Origin: Hyphomicrobium_A sp963722495
GTDB lineage: Bacteria > Pseudomonadota > Alphaproteobacteria > Rhizobiales > Hyphomicrobiaceae
Direction of reading: 5' to 3'
DNA: 64,000 nucleotides
Assembly (NCBI GenBank): GCA_963722495.1
Contig: CAVRND010000008.1
Location: forward strand, 62,001-126,000
Positions within the stretch are counted from its first letter, which is position 1. Each line of letters starts with the position of its first letter. Under the pieces are notes generated by a model. The model was not told where the DNA came from. It was given only the letters and a program-made list of their open reading frames with translations, and did not search any database. The position numbers and the translations under genes are program-made. Positions 1 to 8,074 of the stretch are shown here, piece by piece.

Positions 1-606
1 GGCCATCACCGACAGCATCTCGGAGCGGATGTCCTGACAGCTGTCGATCGGCGGCACGGGGAAGTAGCCGCCCTTGGTGCGCGGACGGTGGCCGAGGTTG
101 CCCATCTCGTATTCGGTGCCGGTGTTGGTGGGCAGCTCGGTGGAGTCGACGCGGAAGCCGGTGTTGTAAGGATCGGCGGAGAAGCGCACGTCGTCGAAAA
201 TGAAAAACTCGGCCTCAGGGCCGACGAACAGCGTGTCACCCACGCCCGTCGACTTCATGTAGGCCTCGGCCTTCTTGGCGATGCCGCGCGGATCGCGCTC
301 GTAGAACTGACCGGTGGTCGGCTCCAGGACGTCGCAGAACAGCGCGACGGTCGACTGCGCGAAGAATGGATCGAGATGTGCGGACGTGGCATCCGGCATC
401 AGCAGCATGTCCGAGGACTCGATGCCCTTCCAGCCGGCGATCGAGGAGCCGTCGAAGGCATAGCCTTCCTGGAACGTGTCTTCGTTGACCGTGCTGGCAT
501 GCGCGGTCACATGCTGCATCTTGCCCTTCGTGTCGGTGAAACGGAAATCGACGTACTTGACGTCCTTGTCCTTCACCATCTTCAGGACATCGCTGGCGCT
601 CTTCAT
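1..606 (-). CDS. glnA: Glutamine synthetase type I, N-terminal part (runs off the window edge)
   Basis: The first 202 residues of glutamine synthetase, the enzyme that makes glutamine from glutamate, ammonia and ATP; the rest lies beyond base 1. The N-terminus (MKSASDVLKMVKDKDVKYVD) and the segments FDGSSIAGWKGI, DMLLMPD, VGPEAEFFIFD and GHRPRTKGGYFPVPPID are characteristic of the beta-grasp and early catalytic region of GSI-beta enzymes. The ATG is preceded by a GGGGAG ribosome site. It lies downstream of glnB on the same strand, the usual alphaproteobacterial glnBA order, separated by hairpins that may tune read-through. The adenylylation tyrosine lies in the missing part. Family identity is very sure. 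Confidence 0.97.
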   Translation of the reverse strand, partial: MKSASDVLKMVKDKDVKYVDFRFTDTKGKMQHVTAHASTVNEDTFQEGYAFDGSSIAGWKGIESSDMLLMPDATSAHLDPFFAQSTVALFCDVLEPTTGQFYERDPRGIAKKAEAYMKSTGVGDTLFVGPEAEFFIFDDVRFSADPYNTGFRVDSTELPTNTGTEYEMGNLGHRPRTKGGYFPVPPIDSCQDIRSEMLSVMA

Positions 607-655
607 GAGAACTCCCCATTGACTGATTCAGCCTTGGCGGCGTTTTTTCTCAGAG

Positions 656-677
656 AAAAGGGGCTGTGAACAGCCCC
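656..677 (-). terminator. Hairpin with U-tract between glnB and glnA (attenuator or partial terminator)
   Basis: Read on the minus strand, a GGGGCTG/CAGCCCC stem with a four-base loop is followed directly by TTTTCT, the form of an intrinsic terminator. It lies after the glnB stop and about 50 bases before the glnA start, so it could reduce read-through from the glnB promoter into glnA. The structure is seen directly; the function is inferred. Confidence 0.6.
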
Positions 678-688
678 TTCCGATGCTG

Positions 689-702
689 GGCCGCGAACGG
701 CC
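689..702 (-). repeat. Second hairpin of the glnB-glnA spacer
   Basis: GGCCG/CGGCC stem with a CGAA loop, 12 bases from the terminator-like hairpin. The two hairpins share the flank GAAC(A/G)GCCCCTTCCG, so they look like a tandemly duplicated stem-loop unit. This copy has no U-tract. Confidence 0.45.
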
Positions 703-719
703 CCTTCCGGTCGTTTGAT

Positions 720-1058
720 CTAGATCGCGTCTGCGCCGGTTTCGCCGGTGCGAATGCGGATCGCGTCGTCGATGGCCGAAATGAAGATCTTGCCGTCGCC
801 GATACGCCCCGTCTTGGCGGCCTTTTGGATCGCCTCGACGGCTTTGTCGAGCATCTCGTCGGCGAGCACCACCTCGATCTTCACCTTCGGCAGGAAATCC
901 ACCACGTACTCGGCGCCCCTGTAGAGCTCGGTGTGGCCTTTCTGACGGCCGAAGCCCTTCGCCTCGAGCACAGTGATGCCCTGCAGGCCGATTTCCTGCA
1001 GCGCTTCTTTCACTTCGTCGAGCTTGAATGGCTTGATGATCGCTTCGATTTTCTTCAT
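720..1058 (-). CDS. glnB: Nitrogen regulatory protein P-II
   Basis: A 112-residue PII signalling protein, the normal family length. It senses 2-oxoglutarate, ATP/ADP and, through uridylylation, glutamine, and controls NtrB and the GlnE adenylyltransferase. MKKIEAIIKPFKLDEVKEAL is the canonical N-terminus; Tyr51 in the T-loop (TELYRGAEY) is the uridylylation site; GDGKIFI and IRTGETG close the nucleotide-binding part. I chose the ATG at 1058 because GAGGGG sits just upstream and homologues start here; the frame is open further upstream without family similarity. glnA follows. A sigma-54-type element lies about 70 bases upstream of the start codon. Confidence 0.97.
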   Translation of the reverse strand: MKKIEAIIKPFKLDEVKEALQEIGLQGITVLEAKGFGRQKGHTELYRGAEYVVDFLPKVKIEVVLADEMLDKAVEAIQKAAKTGRIGDGKIFISAIDDAIRIRTGETGADAI

Positions 1059-1125
1059 GACCCCTGGCCCCTCCGCGTTTATCTGGTTTCTACAAGGGCG
1101 GCGTAACGTGGACGGCCAGAAGTTA

Positions 1126-1140
1126 GCATGGCGCATGCCA
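1126..1140 (-). promoter_or_regulatory. Candidate sigma-54 (RpoN) promoter of glnBA
   Basis: On the minus strand the sequence is TGGCATGCGCCATGC. It has the invariant GG and GC dinucleotides with the required ten bases between them (consensus TGGCAC-N5-TTGC). A start site 12 bases downstream of the GC would give a leader of about 55 bases to the glnB ATG. RpoN/NtrC control of glnBA is established in related bacteria; here it is inferred from sequence. Confidence 0.6.
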
Positions 1141-1224
1141 ACTCCTGGGCGCAAATAAGCTCCTGCAAAATCAGGTTCTTATGTGCAGGCTGACGTGCCA
1201 TCCGGCCGGATTCAGCGTTTCCAG

Positions 1225-1241
1225 TGCCCAATAGTTGGGCA
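1225..1241. promoter_or_regulatory. 17-bp perfect palindrome, candidate NtrC (enhancer) site
   Basis: TGCCCAATAGTTGGGCA is a perfect 7-3-7 inverted repeat with the 17-bp span and TGC/GCA ends of NtrC sites, although the inner bases differ from TGCACC/GGTGCA. It is centred about 120 bases upstream of the predicted glnB start point, a usual enhancer position. The site also lies just before the chosen nnr start. Binding by NtrC is inferred. Confidence 0.4.
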
Positions 1242-1283
1242 ATGTGCATAGAAACACACCAGGCGCAATCGGCGAACGTTTCA

Positions 1284-2819
1284 ATGGTCAATCGGATCGC
1301 ACAATCCTTTGGCAATGAGGTTGGTACAGGTGGCCTCGAGCTGCTGTCGACCGAGCAAATGGGGCGTGCCGACCGACTGGCCGAATCCGCCGGGGTGCCG
1401 AGCCTGACGCTGATGGAAAGCGCCGGACGTGCTGTAGCACAGGTCGGGCTTTCAATGTGCAGGCCGAGCGGTCGCATCGCCATTCTTTGCGGACCGGGCA
1501 ACAACGGCGGCGACGGCTTCGTCGCGGCGCGCCTTTTGCGCGAGGCCGGCCTAGACGTGCAACTGACGCTGCTCGGTGCGCCCGCGGCGCTGAAGGGCGA
1601 TGCCGCCGCTATGGCGCAGCGCTGGGGGCAGCCGGTCGGCGTTTTGACCCCGTCGTCGGTCGACGGCGCGCAACTCGTCATCGATGCCCTGTTCGGCGCC
1701 GGGCTGGCACGGCCAATTACCGGGGTGGCGGCCGACGTCATCGCGGTGGTCAACGCGTCCGAAGTTCCGGTGCTCGCGGTTGATGTGCCCAGTGGGCTCG
1801 ACGGGACAACCGGCGAGGCGCGCGGCCCCGTCATCGTGGCCACGCGCACCATAACGTTCTTTCGGCGCAAGCCGGGCCACCTGCTCATGCCCGGGCGCAT
1901 CCTGTGCGGGGAGGTGATCGTGGCCGACATCGGAATTCCACCAAGCGTGCTGGCAGACATCGGCGCCAATACGTGGAGCAACGCGCCGGGACTGTGGCGC
2001 GAGCGCTTTCCCTGGCCGAAGCGTGACGGCCACAAGTATGGACGCGGGCATGCAGTCGCCGTCTCGGGGCCGGCTGCGCACACGGGAGCGGCACGCATGG
2101 GCGCCCGCGGCGCTCTGCGCATCGGGGCCGGGCTGGTGACCGTCGCTAGCCCCGAGGACGCCATCGCGGTCAACGCCGCACACCTTACCGCCATCATGCT
2201 GCTGCCGTTCGACGGACCCGATGGACTGGCAAGCATCCTCGCCGACAAACGCAAGAACGCGGTGCTGCTGGGACCGGCGTTGGGTGTCGGCGCGCCGACG
2301 CGGCACCTCGTGCATGCGGTGCTCGCCTCAGGCGCCGCGACTGTGCTCGATGCCGACGCCATCACGTCGTTCGCCGCCAATCCGGGCGACCTGTTCGGTG
2401 CCATTGCCGCAAACGCGCAGCGGGCGGTCGCGCTGACCCCGCACGAGGGCGAGTTCGCGCGCTTGTTCCCGGATCTCACCGAGGGATCGAAGCTGGAACG
2501 CACCCGCGCTGCCGCGCAGCGCTCTGGCGCAATCGTGGTCCTCAAGGGACCAGACACGGTCATTGCCGCTCCGGACGGCCGCGCCGCCATAAACGACAAC
2601 GCTCCGCCCTGGCTGGCGACGGCCGGCGCCGGCGACGTGCTCGGCGGCTTCATCACCGGACTAATGGCGCAGGGCATGCCGACCTTCGAAGCCGCGTGCG
2701 CCGGCGTGTGGCTGCACGGTGCCGCCGCATCTGCCTTTGGTCCCGGCCTCATCGCCGAGGACCTGCCCGAGCAGCTTCCCCAGGTTCTGCGTGCCCTTGC
2801 GCCACTGGGCGGGGCGTAA
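1284..2819 (+). CDS. nnr: Bifunctional NAD(P)H-hydrate epimerase / ADP-dependent dehydratase
   Basis: Repairs damaged nicotinamide cofactors: the N-terminal YjeF_N half epimerises NAD(P)HX and the C-terminal carbohydrate-kinase-like half dehydrates S-NAD(P)HX using ADP. About 511 residues, the normal length of the fused form. N-domain: EQMGRADRLAE near the start, then GPGNNGGDGFVAARLL and the catalytic-aspartate region VIDALFGAGLARP. C-domain: HKYGRGHAVAVSG, TPHEGEFARLFPD, LKGPDTVIA and the nucleotide-binding TAGAGDVLGGFITGLMAQG. The start is uncertain: the frame is open further upstream with no clear ribosome site; I use the ATG giving MVNRIAQSFG. It is divergent from glnBA, a common Hyphomicrobiales arrangement. 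Confidence 0.93.
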   Translation: MVNRIAQSFGNEVGTGGLELLSTEQMGRADRLAESAGVPSLTLMESAGRAVAQVGLSMCRPSGRIAILCGPGNNGGDGFVAARLLREAGLDVQLTLLGAPAALKGDAAAMAQRWGQPVGVLTPSSVDGAQLVIDALFGAGLARPITGVAADVIAVVNASEVPVLAVDVPSGLDGTTGEARGPVIVATRTITFFRRKPGHLLMPGRILCGEVIVADIGIPPSVLADIGANTWSNAPGLWRERFPWPKRDGHKYGRGHAVAVSGPAAHTGAARMGARGALRIGAGLVTVASPEDAIAVNAAHLTAIMLLPFDGPDGLASILADKRKNAVLLGPALGVGAPTRHLVHAVLASGAATVLDADAITSFAANPGDLFGAIAANAQRAVALTPHEGEFARLFPDLTEGSKLERTRAAAQRSGAIVVLKGPDTVIAAPDGRAAINDNAPPWLATAGAGDVLGGFITGLMAQGMPTFEAACAGVWLHGAAASAFGPGLIAEDLPEQLPQVLRALAPLGGA

Positions 2820-2927
2820 CGATTGGACGCCACAATCGGGGCCTAATGCCCTATGCTGAACTTTGACGCTGGATTCGCCGCGCCGCTTACGGCTGGGACC
2901 ATCTCAAATCCAATGCGCGAGACGTGA

Positions 2928-4631
2928 ATGCTTCGACTGGCCGCACTTGCCATCGCTCTGATTTCGCTGCCGGCCGCAGGCGCCTACGCCGCGGCTGCGG
3001 ATGCGGCGCTGAAGGTTCAGGACGCCGCCGCCGCGTTGGTGCGCGGCGACGCCGGGCAGGCCGTCATTGGATATACCGATGCGCTGAAAGATCCGGCGCT
3101 GCCCAACGATCGCCGCGCCACCATTCTCAATGACCGCGCCGTCGCCTACGCGCGCCTTGGCCAGACCAAGCTCGCCATCGATGACTTCAATCGCGCCGCG
3201 CAGCTCTTCCCCGAATATGCGGCGATCTACAACAATCGCGGCAACTTGCTGCTCGCCCTTGGCTATCCCGAGGAGGCGATCAAGGACTTCAACCGCGCTA
3301 TCGTGCTGGCGCCGGGCTACGCTGCCGCTTTGTCGAACCGTGCCGGTGCCTACGCCAAAGTCGGCCACAACGATCAGGCCATCCGCGATTACACGGCTGC
3401 CGTGCGCCTGATGCCGCAGTCGGCTGCCCCGCTCGCCGGGCGCGGTCGCGTGCACGCCGCCGCAGGACGCCCGCACGCCGCCATCCGCGACTTCACCCGC
3501 GCCGTAACAGCCGATCCGCGCTTTGCCGCCGCCTATCGCAATCGCGCCGAAGCCAAGTTCGACATCGTACGTCTGCCGGATGCCATCGAGGATCTGTCGC
3601 GCGCGATCGCCTTCGATGCCAACAACGCCGAGCTCTATCTGCTGCGCGGCCAGGCCTACCTCGCTTCGGACAACGCCGCGGCGGCGATGAAGGACTTCAC
3701 GCAGGCGACGACGCTCGATCCACGCTCCTCGCGCGCCTTTGCCGCGCGCGGTCTCGCCAGCGGAATCGCCCAGTCCTACGACGAGGCATTCACCGATCTC
3801 AATCACGCCATCGAGCTCGATCCGCGCTCGGCGCTCGCGTTCGCCTACCGCGCCGTCGTCTACAAGATGAGTGGCCAGACCGACGTCGGCGTCAAAGATG
3901 CCGAGACGGCCGAGAAGCTCGATCCCGACGGGCCGGAAGTGTTGTGGGCCAAGGGCGAGATCGAAGAGGCGCAGGGGCGCACCGAGCAGGCGATCGCCGA
4001 CTACAAAAAGGCCGTCGCGCTGCAGCCGCGGTTGAAACTCGCTGCCGATGGCCTGGGGCGCCTCGCCGCCGACACCGCCAATCCCGAGGATCGCGAGATC
4101 GCGGGAGCGGGCATCGACACCTGGCGCGTCGTTCAGCAGGGCACCCGCTTTTACGCCGTCAGCGACCAGTTTCGCCGTCTGCGCATCCCGCTGGAGATGG
4201 CGGGCGACGGTCAGCCGAAATTGCTCGAGTGGGAGGTCAAGCAGCCGCCGCTCAAAGGCATCGCCATTCTGCGTTTCACCGGCGGTGTGGTCCCCGGCGC
4301 CATGGGGCCCGAGGAGGTCGAGCAGGTCGCCATCCTCGACCTCGACAACAATTCGGTGGTCGGCATCGAGCCGCACCGCGAGGGCAAGAAGGTCGCCAAC
4401 TGGACCTGGCAGGACGATCGCGTGGTTGTTGCCAGCGTCGATGGGGCGACCGACGAATTTATCCTGCGCGCCGGGCGCCAGCGCGACGGCGATCCGCGGC
4501 GCTACACCAGCAGCGACTCCGGCGTCGGCGGTTGGATGCCTTGGGGTCAGCTCGATTCTTCGGCTCAGTACGACCGGCGCCCCCGCAAGCGCTCCAAGCC
4601 CAAGTCCATCTTCCAGCTCTTCTTCAACTAA
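2928..4631 (+). CDS. Exported tetratricopeptide-repeat protein
   Basis: 567 residues: a signal peptide (LRLAALAIALISLPAAGAYA), then about nine or ten TPR units to roughly residue 375, with the recurring pattern NRG-x-A/L..., AI-x-DF-x-RAI and LDP. TPR arrays form helical superhelices that bind partner proteins or peptides, so a periplasmic scaffold role is likely. The last 190 residues are not TPR; they are richer in strands (for example ILRFTGGVVPGAMGPEEVEQVAILDLDNN) and I do not recognise the fold. No catalytic motif is visible. It stands alone between nnr and the L,D-transpeptidase gene. Confidence 0.8.
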   Translation: MLRLAALAIALISLPAAGAYAAAADAALKVQDAAAALVRGDAGQAVIGYTDALKDPALPNDRRATILNDRAVAYARLGQTKLAIDDFNRAAQLFPEYAAIYNNRGNLLLALGYPEEAIKDFNRAIVLAPGYAAALSNRAGAYAKVGHNDQAIRDYTAAVRLMPQSAAPLAGRGRVHAAAGRPHAAIRDFTRAVTADPRFAAAYRNRAEAKFDIVRLPDAIEDLSRAIAFDANNAELYLLRGQAYLASDNAAAAMKDFTQATTLDPRSSRAFAARGLASGIAQSYDEAFTDLNHAIELDPRSALAFAYRAVVYKMSGQTDVGVKDAETAEKLDPDGPEVLWAKGEIEEAQGRTEQAIADYKKAVALQPRLKLAADGLGRLAADTANPEDREIAGAGIDTWRVVQQGTRFYAVSDQFRRLRIPLEMAGDGQPKLLEWEVKQPPLKGIAILRFTGGVVPGAMGPEEVEQVAILDLDNNSVVGIEPHREGKKVANWTWQDDRVVVASVDGATDEFILRAGRQRDGDPRRYTSSDSGVGGWMPWGQLDSSAQYDRRPRKRSKPKSIFQLFFN

Positions 4632-4969
4632 ACGGTTCTCGTCATCCACCCCGGTGTTGGGGGGAGTGTCAGGATCGATGTGGTTGCGCTAACTCACCTC
4701 TCCTATGGGGAAAGGTGAATTGCGGCGGGAGCTAAGGCCCAGGCGGGTGCTGCTGCTGGGCGACAGGAAGCCGGGAAAGTGCGCCTCGAACGACCTTGGC
4801 AATGTTCGGAGTTGCGGGAGACGCTAGCTTGATGGGAAGTTGACGGACGGCTTGCCACGGCGCTTTTACACGTTTAGCTAAACCAGTACGGCCGTTAAGC
4901 TTTCTGCATTTTTCACCATGTAATGTGACGGCTTGGACCCGCATTCGGTCAGGGGGAGAGTTAATAGCG
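4632..4969. other. Intergenic region with one degenerate palindromic repeat
   Basis: About 340 bases without a convincing gene. It holds a diverged copy of the CTCACCTCTCC repeat near 4693 and, immediately before the next gene, the GGGGGAG ribosome site. I see no RNA gene or other structured element. Confidence 0.6.
4693..4718. repeat. Degenerate CTCACCTCTCC palindromic repeat (third copy in the window)
   Basis: CTCACCTCTCCTATGGGGAAAGGTGA matches the head of the repeat at 16835 and 16993 with a few substitutions that weaken the hairpin. It lacks the downstream GGGTGAGGGG module, so it looks like a decayed or partial copy. Confidence 0.65.
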
Positions 4970-5713
4970 ATGCGTTCCTTAGGGGTGTTGTGTGCGGCCG
5001 TCGCCGCCGTCGTTTTCGTCTCGTCAGCGTCCGCAGAAACGCCGGTGGTGCTCGCCGCCGCCGATCTGACCGCCGAGGCTCCGCTTGTTTCAGGGTCGCA
5101 GGCATCCGATGCCGCGCTACCCCCGGCCATCGCCGCTCCGGCGGCCGAGGCCATGGCCGTGGCGCCAATCGCCCCGCCCGACCCGACGCTGTTTGCGGTC
5201 ATCGACCTCGGGTCGCAGACGATGACTGTCTCCGACAAGAACGGCGTGATCGCCAGCTGGAAGATCTCCTCGGCGCGCGGCGGCTATCGCACCCCGACAG
5301 GCACGTATACGCCGCACTACACGGCGCGCATGCACTACTCAAAGCAGTATCACTTCTCGCCGATGCCTTATTCGGTGTTCTTCAACGAGGGCGTGGCGGT
5401 GCACGGGACCCGGGATCTGGGCAATCTCGGCAGCCCCGCTTCGCACGGTTGCGTACGCTCGCACCCGAAGAACGCAAAGGTCTTTTATGACCTCGTGCAA
5501 AAGCACGGCATGCAGATGACCCGCGTCACCGTGCGCGGCAAGCCGCCATATTCGCCGGTCGTCGCCGAGGGCCGCCGCCGCCGTTACGCGCAGGCGCAGC
5601 CGGTTTCAAAGCCGTGGGGCGGGTTCTTCGGCTACAGCCAGCAGTCGGCCTATCAGCCGAAGGCGAAGAAGCTGAAGAAGAAGCAGTACGGCGGCGCCTA
5701 CAATACTTGGTAG
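4970..5713 (+). CDS. L,D-transpeptidase (YkuD domain), exported
   Basis: 247 residues with a signal peptide (MRSLGVLCAAVAAVVFVSSASA), an Ala/Pro-rich linker to about residue 70 and a YkuD catalytic domain (about 72-182). The catalytic motif is seen as HGTRDLGNLG with His145, then SHGCVR with His159, Cys161 and Arg163. Such enzymes make 3-3 peptidoglycan cross-links or attach proteins to peptidoglycan in the periplasm. The C-terminal tail is Lys/Arg/Tyr-rich (QPKAKKLKKKQYGG), probably wall- or membrane-associating. The start follows GGGGGAG at good spacing; an upstream in-frame ATG at 4925 would put residues ahead of the signal peptide. Confidence 0.92.
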   Translation: MRSLGVLCAAVAAVVFVSSASAETPVVLAAADLTAEAPLVSGSQASDAALPPAIAAPAAEAMAVAPIAPPDPTLFAVIDLGSQTMTVSDKNGVIASWKISSARGGYRTPTGTYTPHYTARMHYSKQYHFSPMPYSVFFNEGVAVHGTRDLGNLGSPASHGCVRSHPKNAKVFYDLVQKHGMQMTRVTVRGKPPYSPVVAEGRRRRYAQAQPVSKPWGGFFGYSQQSAYQPKAKKLKKKQYGGAYNTW

Positions 5714-5790
5714 CCCGCCTCCGGCAGGCTACTCGGGCGCGCCTTCGGCACGACACCTGGCGACACAAGTCCGCGGCGCCACGAGGCCCG

Positions 5791-6942
5791 TTAGAACGGG
5801 TTCCACGTCGCGCGCGGGGTGAAGCGGATGTAGCCGATATTGGCGCCCAGCCGGAAGCCGAGGCCGGTGCGGATAGGCGCCATCATCACGGGGCCGCCCT
5901 TCAGGAACGTGACGCCGACACCGCCGATGAAGTAGGCGGAGCCGTCGATGCCGGTGAACAGGCGGTACAGCTCTTCGGGAGCGTGTACCCGGTAGATGAG
6001 AAACATGGTGCGCGAGCCCGAGGCGCCTAAGTCGGTGCCGATCGAAGGGCCGTGCCAGTAGATGTCGCTGCTGCCGCCGGAGCGCATGTAGAGCTTGCCG
6101 CTGCCGTAGCGCAGGCCGGCGAGGAGCGCGCCGCCGCCCTCGGTCCCGAGCACGTAACCGTCCGGGCGCCCGGCGCTCGAGAACGCATATTCGATGACAC
6201 TGCCGAGCTCGGTCGAGATGGTGCCGAAGAAGCCGCGTGAGATCTCGCGGATTTCGTCGATGTCGTAACCGGGCTCGTCGGGCGGCAGCGGCTCCAGCAT
6301 GGCGACGGACGGACCCGGCTCCAGGGTCGGCACGTCGATGCGAGCGTCGGGTTGTTCCTTCGTCTGCGTCGCCCATTTCTGCGCCGTCGACTTGGCGACC
6401 GGCTTGGGCGGCGTTCCGTCGGCTTGCGATGCGGGCGCCGCCGGCTTGGCCTCTTTCGCCGGCTGCTTAGTGCTGCTCCCCGCTTCCTTGCTGGCGGTGA
6501 CTGTCTCTTTCCCGCCTCCGGCGATTTGCGCGTCGAGCTTCGAGAGCATGTAGGCCGACTTGGCCTTCATCACCGCCAGCAGCTCGAGCCCCGCGGCTTC
6601 GAGCTCGGCCAGCTTGCTGCATTCGGGCTGACCCTTCTCGGGCGGCCTGCCGAGCGTGTCGATCTTAATGATGAGGTCTTCGGCCTCGGCGTCGAGCTTC
6701 GTCGTGCGATCGTCGCGCGCGATGCCGAGCGCCTTTTCCTCGTCCCAGCCGTTCTTTGCCTGGAGCTGCTTGAGCTTGTCCTGCAGCTTGGGCAATGCCT
6801 CGGCATTGAAGGCGCGCAATTGGGCGCCCGACTTATCGACGGCTGCGGCGAAATCATCCGCCGTGCAGGCCGCCTCCGCGGCGCCCAGCACGAAAAGGGA
6901 TGACGATGCGGCCAGGAGGCCTGCGAGAACTGATCGACCCAT
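5791..6942 (-). CDS. EipA-like DUF1134 envelope protein with a long N-terminal extension
   Basis: 383 residues. Signal peptide MGRSVLAGLLAASSSLFVLGAAEA; residues about 25-130 are charged and helical with coiled-coil character (LPKLQDKLKQLQAKNGWDEE); about 135-215 is a Lys/Ala/Pro/Thr-rich linker; about 225-383 is a DUF1134 domain (GFFGTISTELGSVIEYAF, LRYGSGKLYMRSGG, YWHGPSIGTDLGASGSRTMFL, RTGLGFRLGANIGYIRFTP). The DUF1134 protein EipA of Brucella is a small periplasmic protein needed for envelope integrity; it is about half this size, so the extension is notable. It is followed on the same strand by no obvious operon partner. Domain call is sure; exact role is inferred. Confidence 0.82.
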   Translation of the reverse strand: MGRSVLAGLLAASSSLFVLGAAEAACTADDFAAAVDKSGAQLRAFNAEALPKLQDKLKQLQAKNGWDEEKALGIARDDRTTKLDAEAEDLIIKIDTLGRPPEKGQPECSKLAELEAAGLELLAVMKAKSAYMLSKLDAQIAGGGKETVTASKEAGSSTKQPAKEAKPAAPASQADGTPPKPVAKSTAQKWATQTKEQPDARIDVPTLEPGPSVAMLEPLPPDEPGYDIDEIREISRGFFGTISTELGSVIEYAFSSAGRPDGYVLGTEGGGALLAGLRYGSGKLYMRSGGSSDIYWHGPSIGTDLGASGSRTMFLIYRVHAPEELYRLFTGIDGSAYFIGGVGVTFLKGGPVMMAPIRTGLGFRLGANIGYIRFTPRATWNPF

Positions 6943-7020
6943 GGGACCGCTTTATCCTATCGCGCCTGGGCATCCAAATCACGGGTGCCCAGGCGCGATG
7001 GATCAAAGCGATGCGGCGGA

Positions 7021-7938
7021 TTATTGACCGCTTATCGTTTTAACGACCGAGTTGAGCGGACGGTCGGACAGGGCGGTCGGCATGCCCTGCATGTCCTTGG
7101 CGATGAGCTCGTCAAACTCGGGCAGCGTCTGAATCGGCGCTTTGGCCGTCATCTGCACCACTTTGTAGCCGCCTGCCTTAAGCTGCTTCAAAAGCTCGGG
7201 CATGGCCTGGGCCGTATGCGGCTGGATATCGTGCATCAGAATGATGCCTTTGCCGCGCTTTTCGAGGCCGGCCATGATCCGCTTGACCAGCGCGTCCGCC
7301 TTGCCGCCCTTGAAGTCGAAGCTGTCGATGTCGGTCGAGAAGACGGCAACGTTGCGATCGGCCAGGTACTTCAGGGTTTCCGGCGAATGGCGCAGGAACG
7401 GGAAGCGGAAGAACGGGGCGGTGCCGGCGCCCACTGCGCGGTGAATGACACTGAAGGATTTCTCGATGTCGGCCTTGGCGTCCTCGAACGGCATCTTGGA
7501 TAGATCTTTGTGGTCCATCGTGTGCGCGCCGATAGTGTGACCGGCCTTCGCCACGTCGTGCAGGATGTCGGGATAGCCGGCGGCGACCTTGCCGACGGAG
7601 AAGAAGATCGCCTTCGTGCATTCGGCATTGAGCGCCGAGAGGATCGCGGTCGTGCGGTTCGGCAGCGGGCCGTCGTCGAACGTCAGAACGACCTCCTTCG
7701 GATTGAGGAAGTCGTACATCTTATAGTGTTGGAAGCCGAAGCCGGGGCCGCCCGTGGTGTCGATCTCGACGACGCGCGCGACGCCGAGCGGGTTGGGATT
7801 TCCTGGGCAGTCGGCCACTTTGGCGGCGGGCGCCGCGGGGCCAAGCTGCGGTTGTTGTGCAACGGCTGCAGCGTTGAGCGCCAGCGATGAGCACAGCGTT
7901 GCGCCAGCGATCAAAGTCGTCTTGAGAATTGCGCGCAT
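7021..7938 (-). CDS. Exported polysaccharide deacetylase
   Basis: 305 residues beginning at the ATG after GGGAGGG; a signal peptide (MRAILKTTLIAGATLCSSLALNAAAVA) is followed by a NodB-homology carbohydrate esterase 4 domain. Motif 1 is TFDDGP (general base and metal Asp), motif 2 HTIGAHTMDH (metal-binding histidines), motif 3 RFPFLRHSPE and motif 5 LMHDIQPHT. It probably removes acetyl groups from a cell-wall or exopolysaccharide substrate outside the cytoplasmic membrane; the substrate cannot be read from sequence. The reading frame continues upstream of the chosen start, but without a ribosome site. Confidence 0.9.
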   Translation of the reverse strand: MRAILKTTLIAGATLCSSLALNAAAVAQQPQLGPAAPAAKVADCPGNPNPLGVARVVEIDTTGGPGFGFQHYKMYDFLNPKEVVLTFDDGPLPNRTTAILSALNAECTKAIFFSVGKVAAGYPDILHDVAKAGHTIGAHTMDHKDLSKMPFEDAKADIEKSFSVIHRAVGAGTAPFFRFPFLRHSPETLKYLADRNVAVFSTDIDSFDFKGGKADALVKRIMAGLEKRGKGIILMHDIQPHTAQAMPELLKQLKAGGYKVVQMTAKAPIQTLPEFDELIAKDMQGMPTALSDRPLNSVVKTISGQ

Positions 7939-8074
7939 CGAACCCTCCCCGAATTGCACAGCAGGCTTATTGCTTGATTCCCCTTCATTGTGCGGAATTT
8001 TGCAGGCCGCGCGCAAGGAGTTTGGCCGCAATAGGGCCGATTTCATCGCAGGTGTGATGGGACAAACGTATTGC

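Noticed and set aside
1079..2833. Open reading frame of 584 codons on the minus strand, antisense to nnr
   Set aside because: GC-rich shadow: no family similarity, Ser/Pro/Ala-rich composition, and nnr on the other strand is clearly real.
2904..4649. Open frame of 581 codons antisense to the TPR gene
   Set aside because: Repetitive Gly/Val/Asp/Arg-rich sequence mirrors the TPR codons; the plus strand has signal peptide and repeats.
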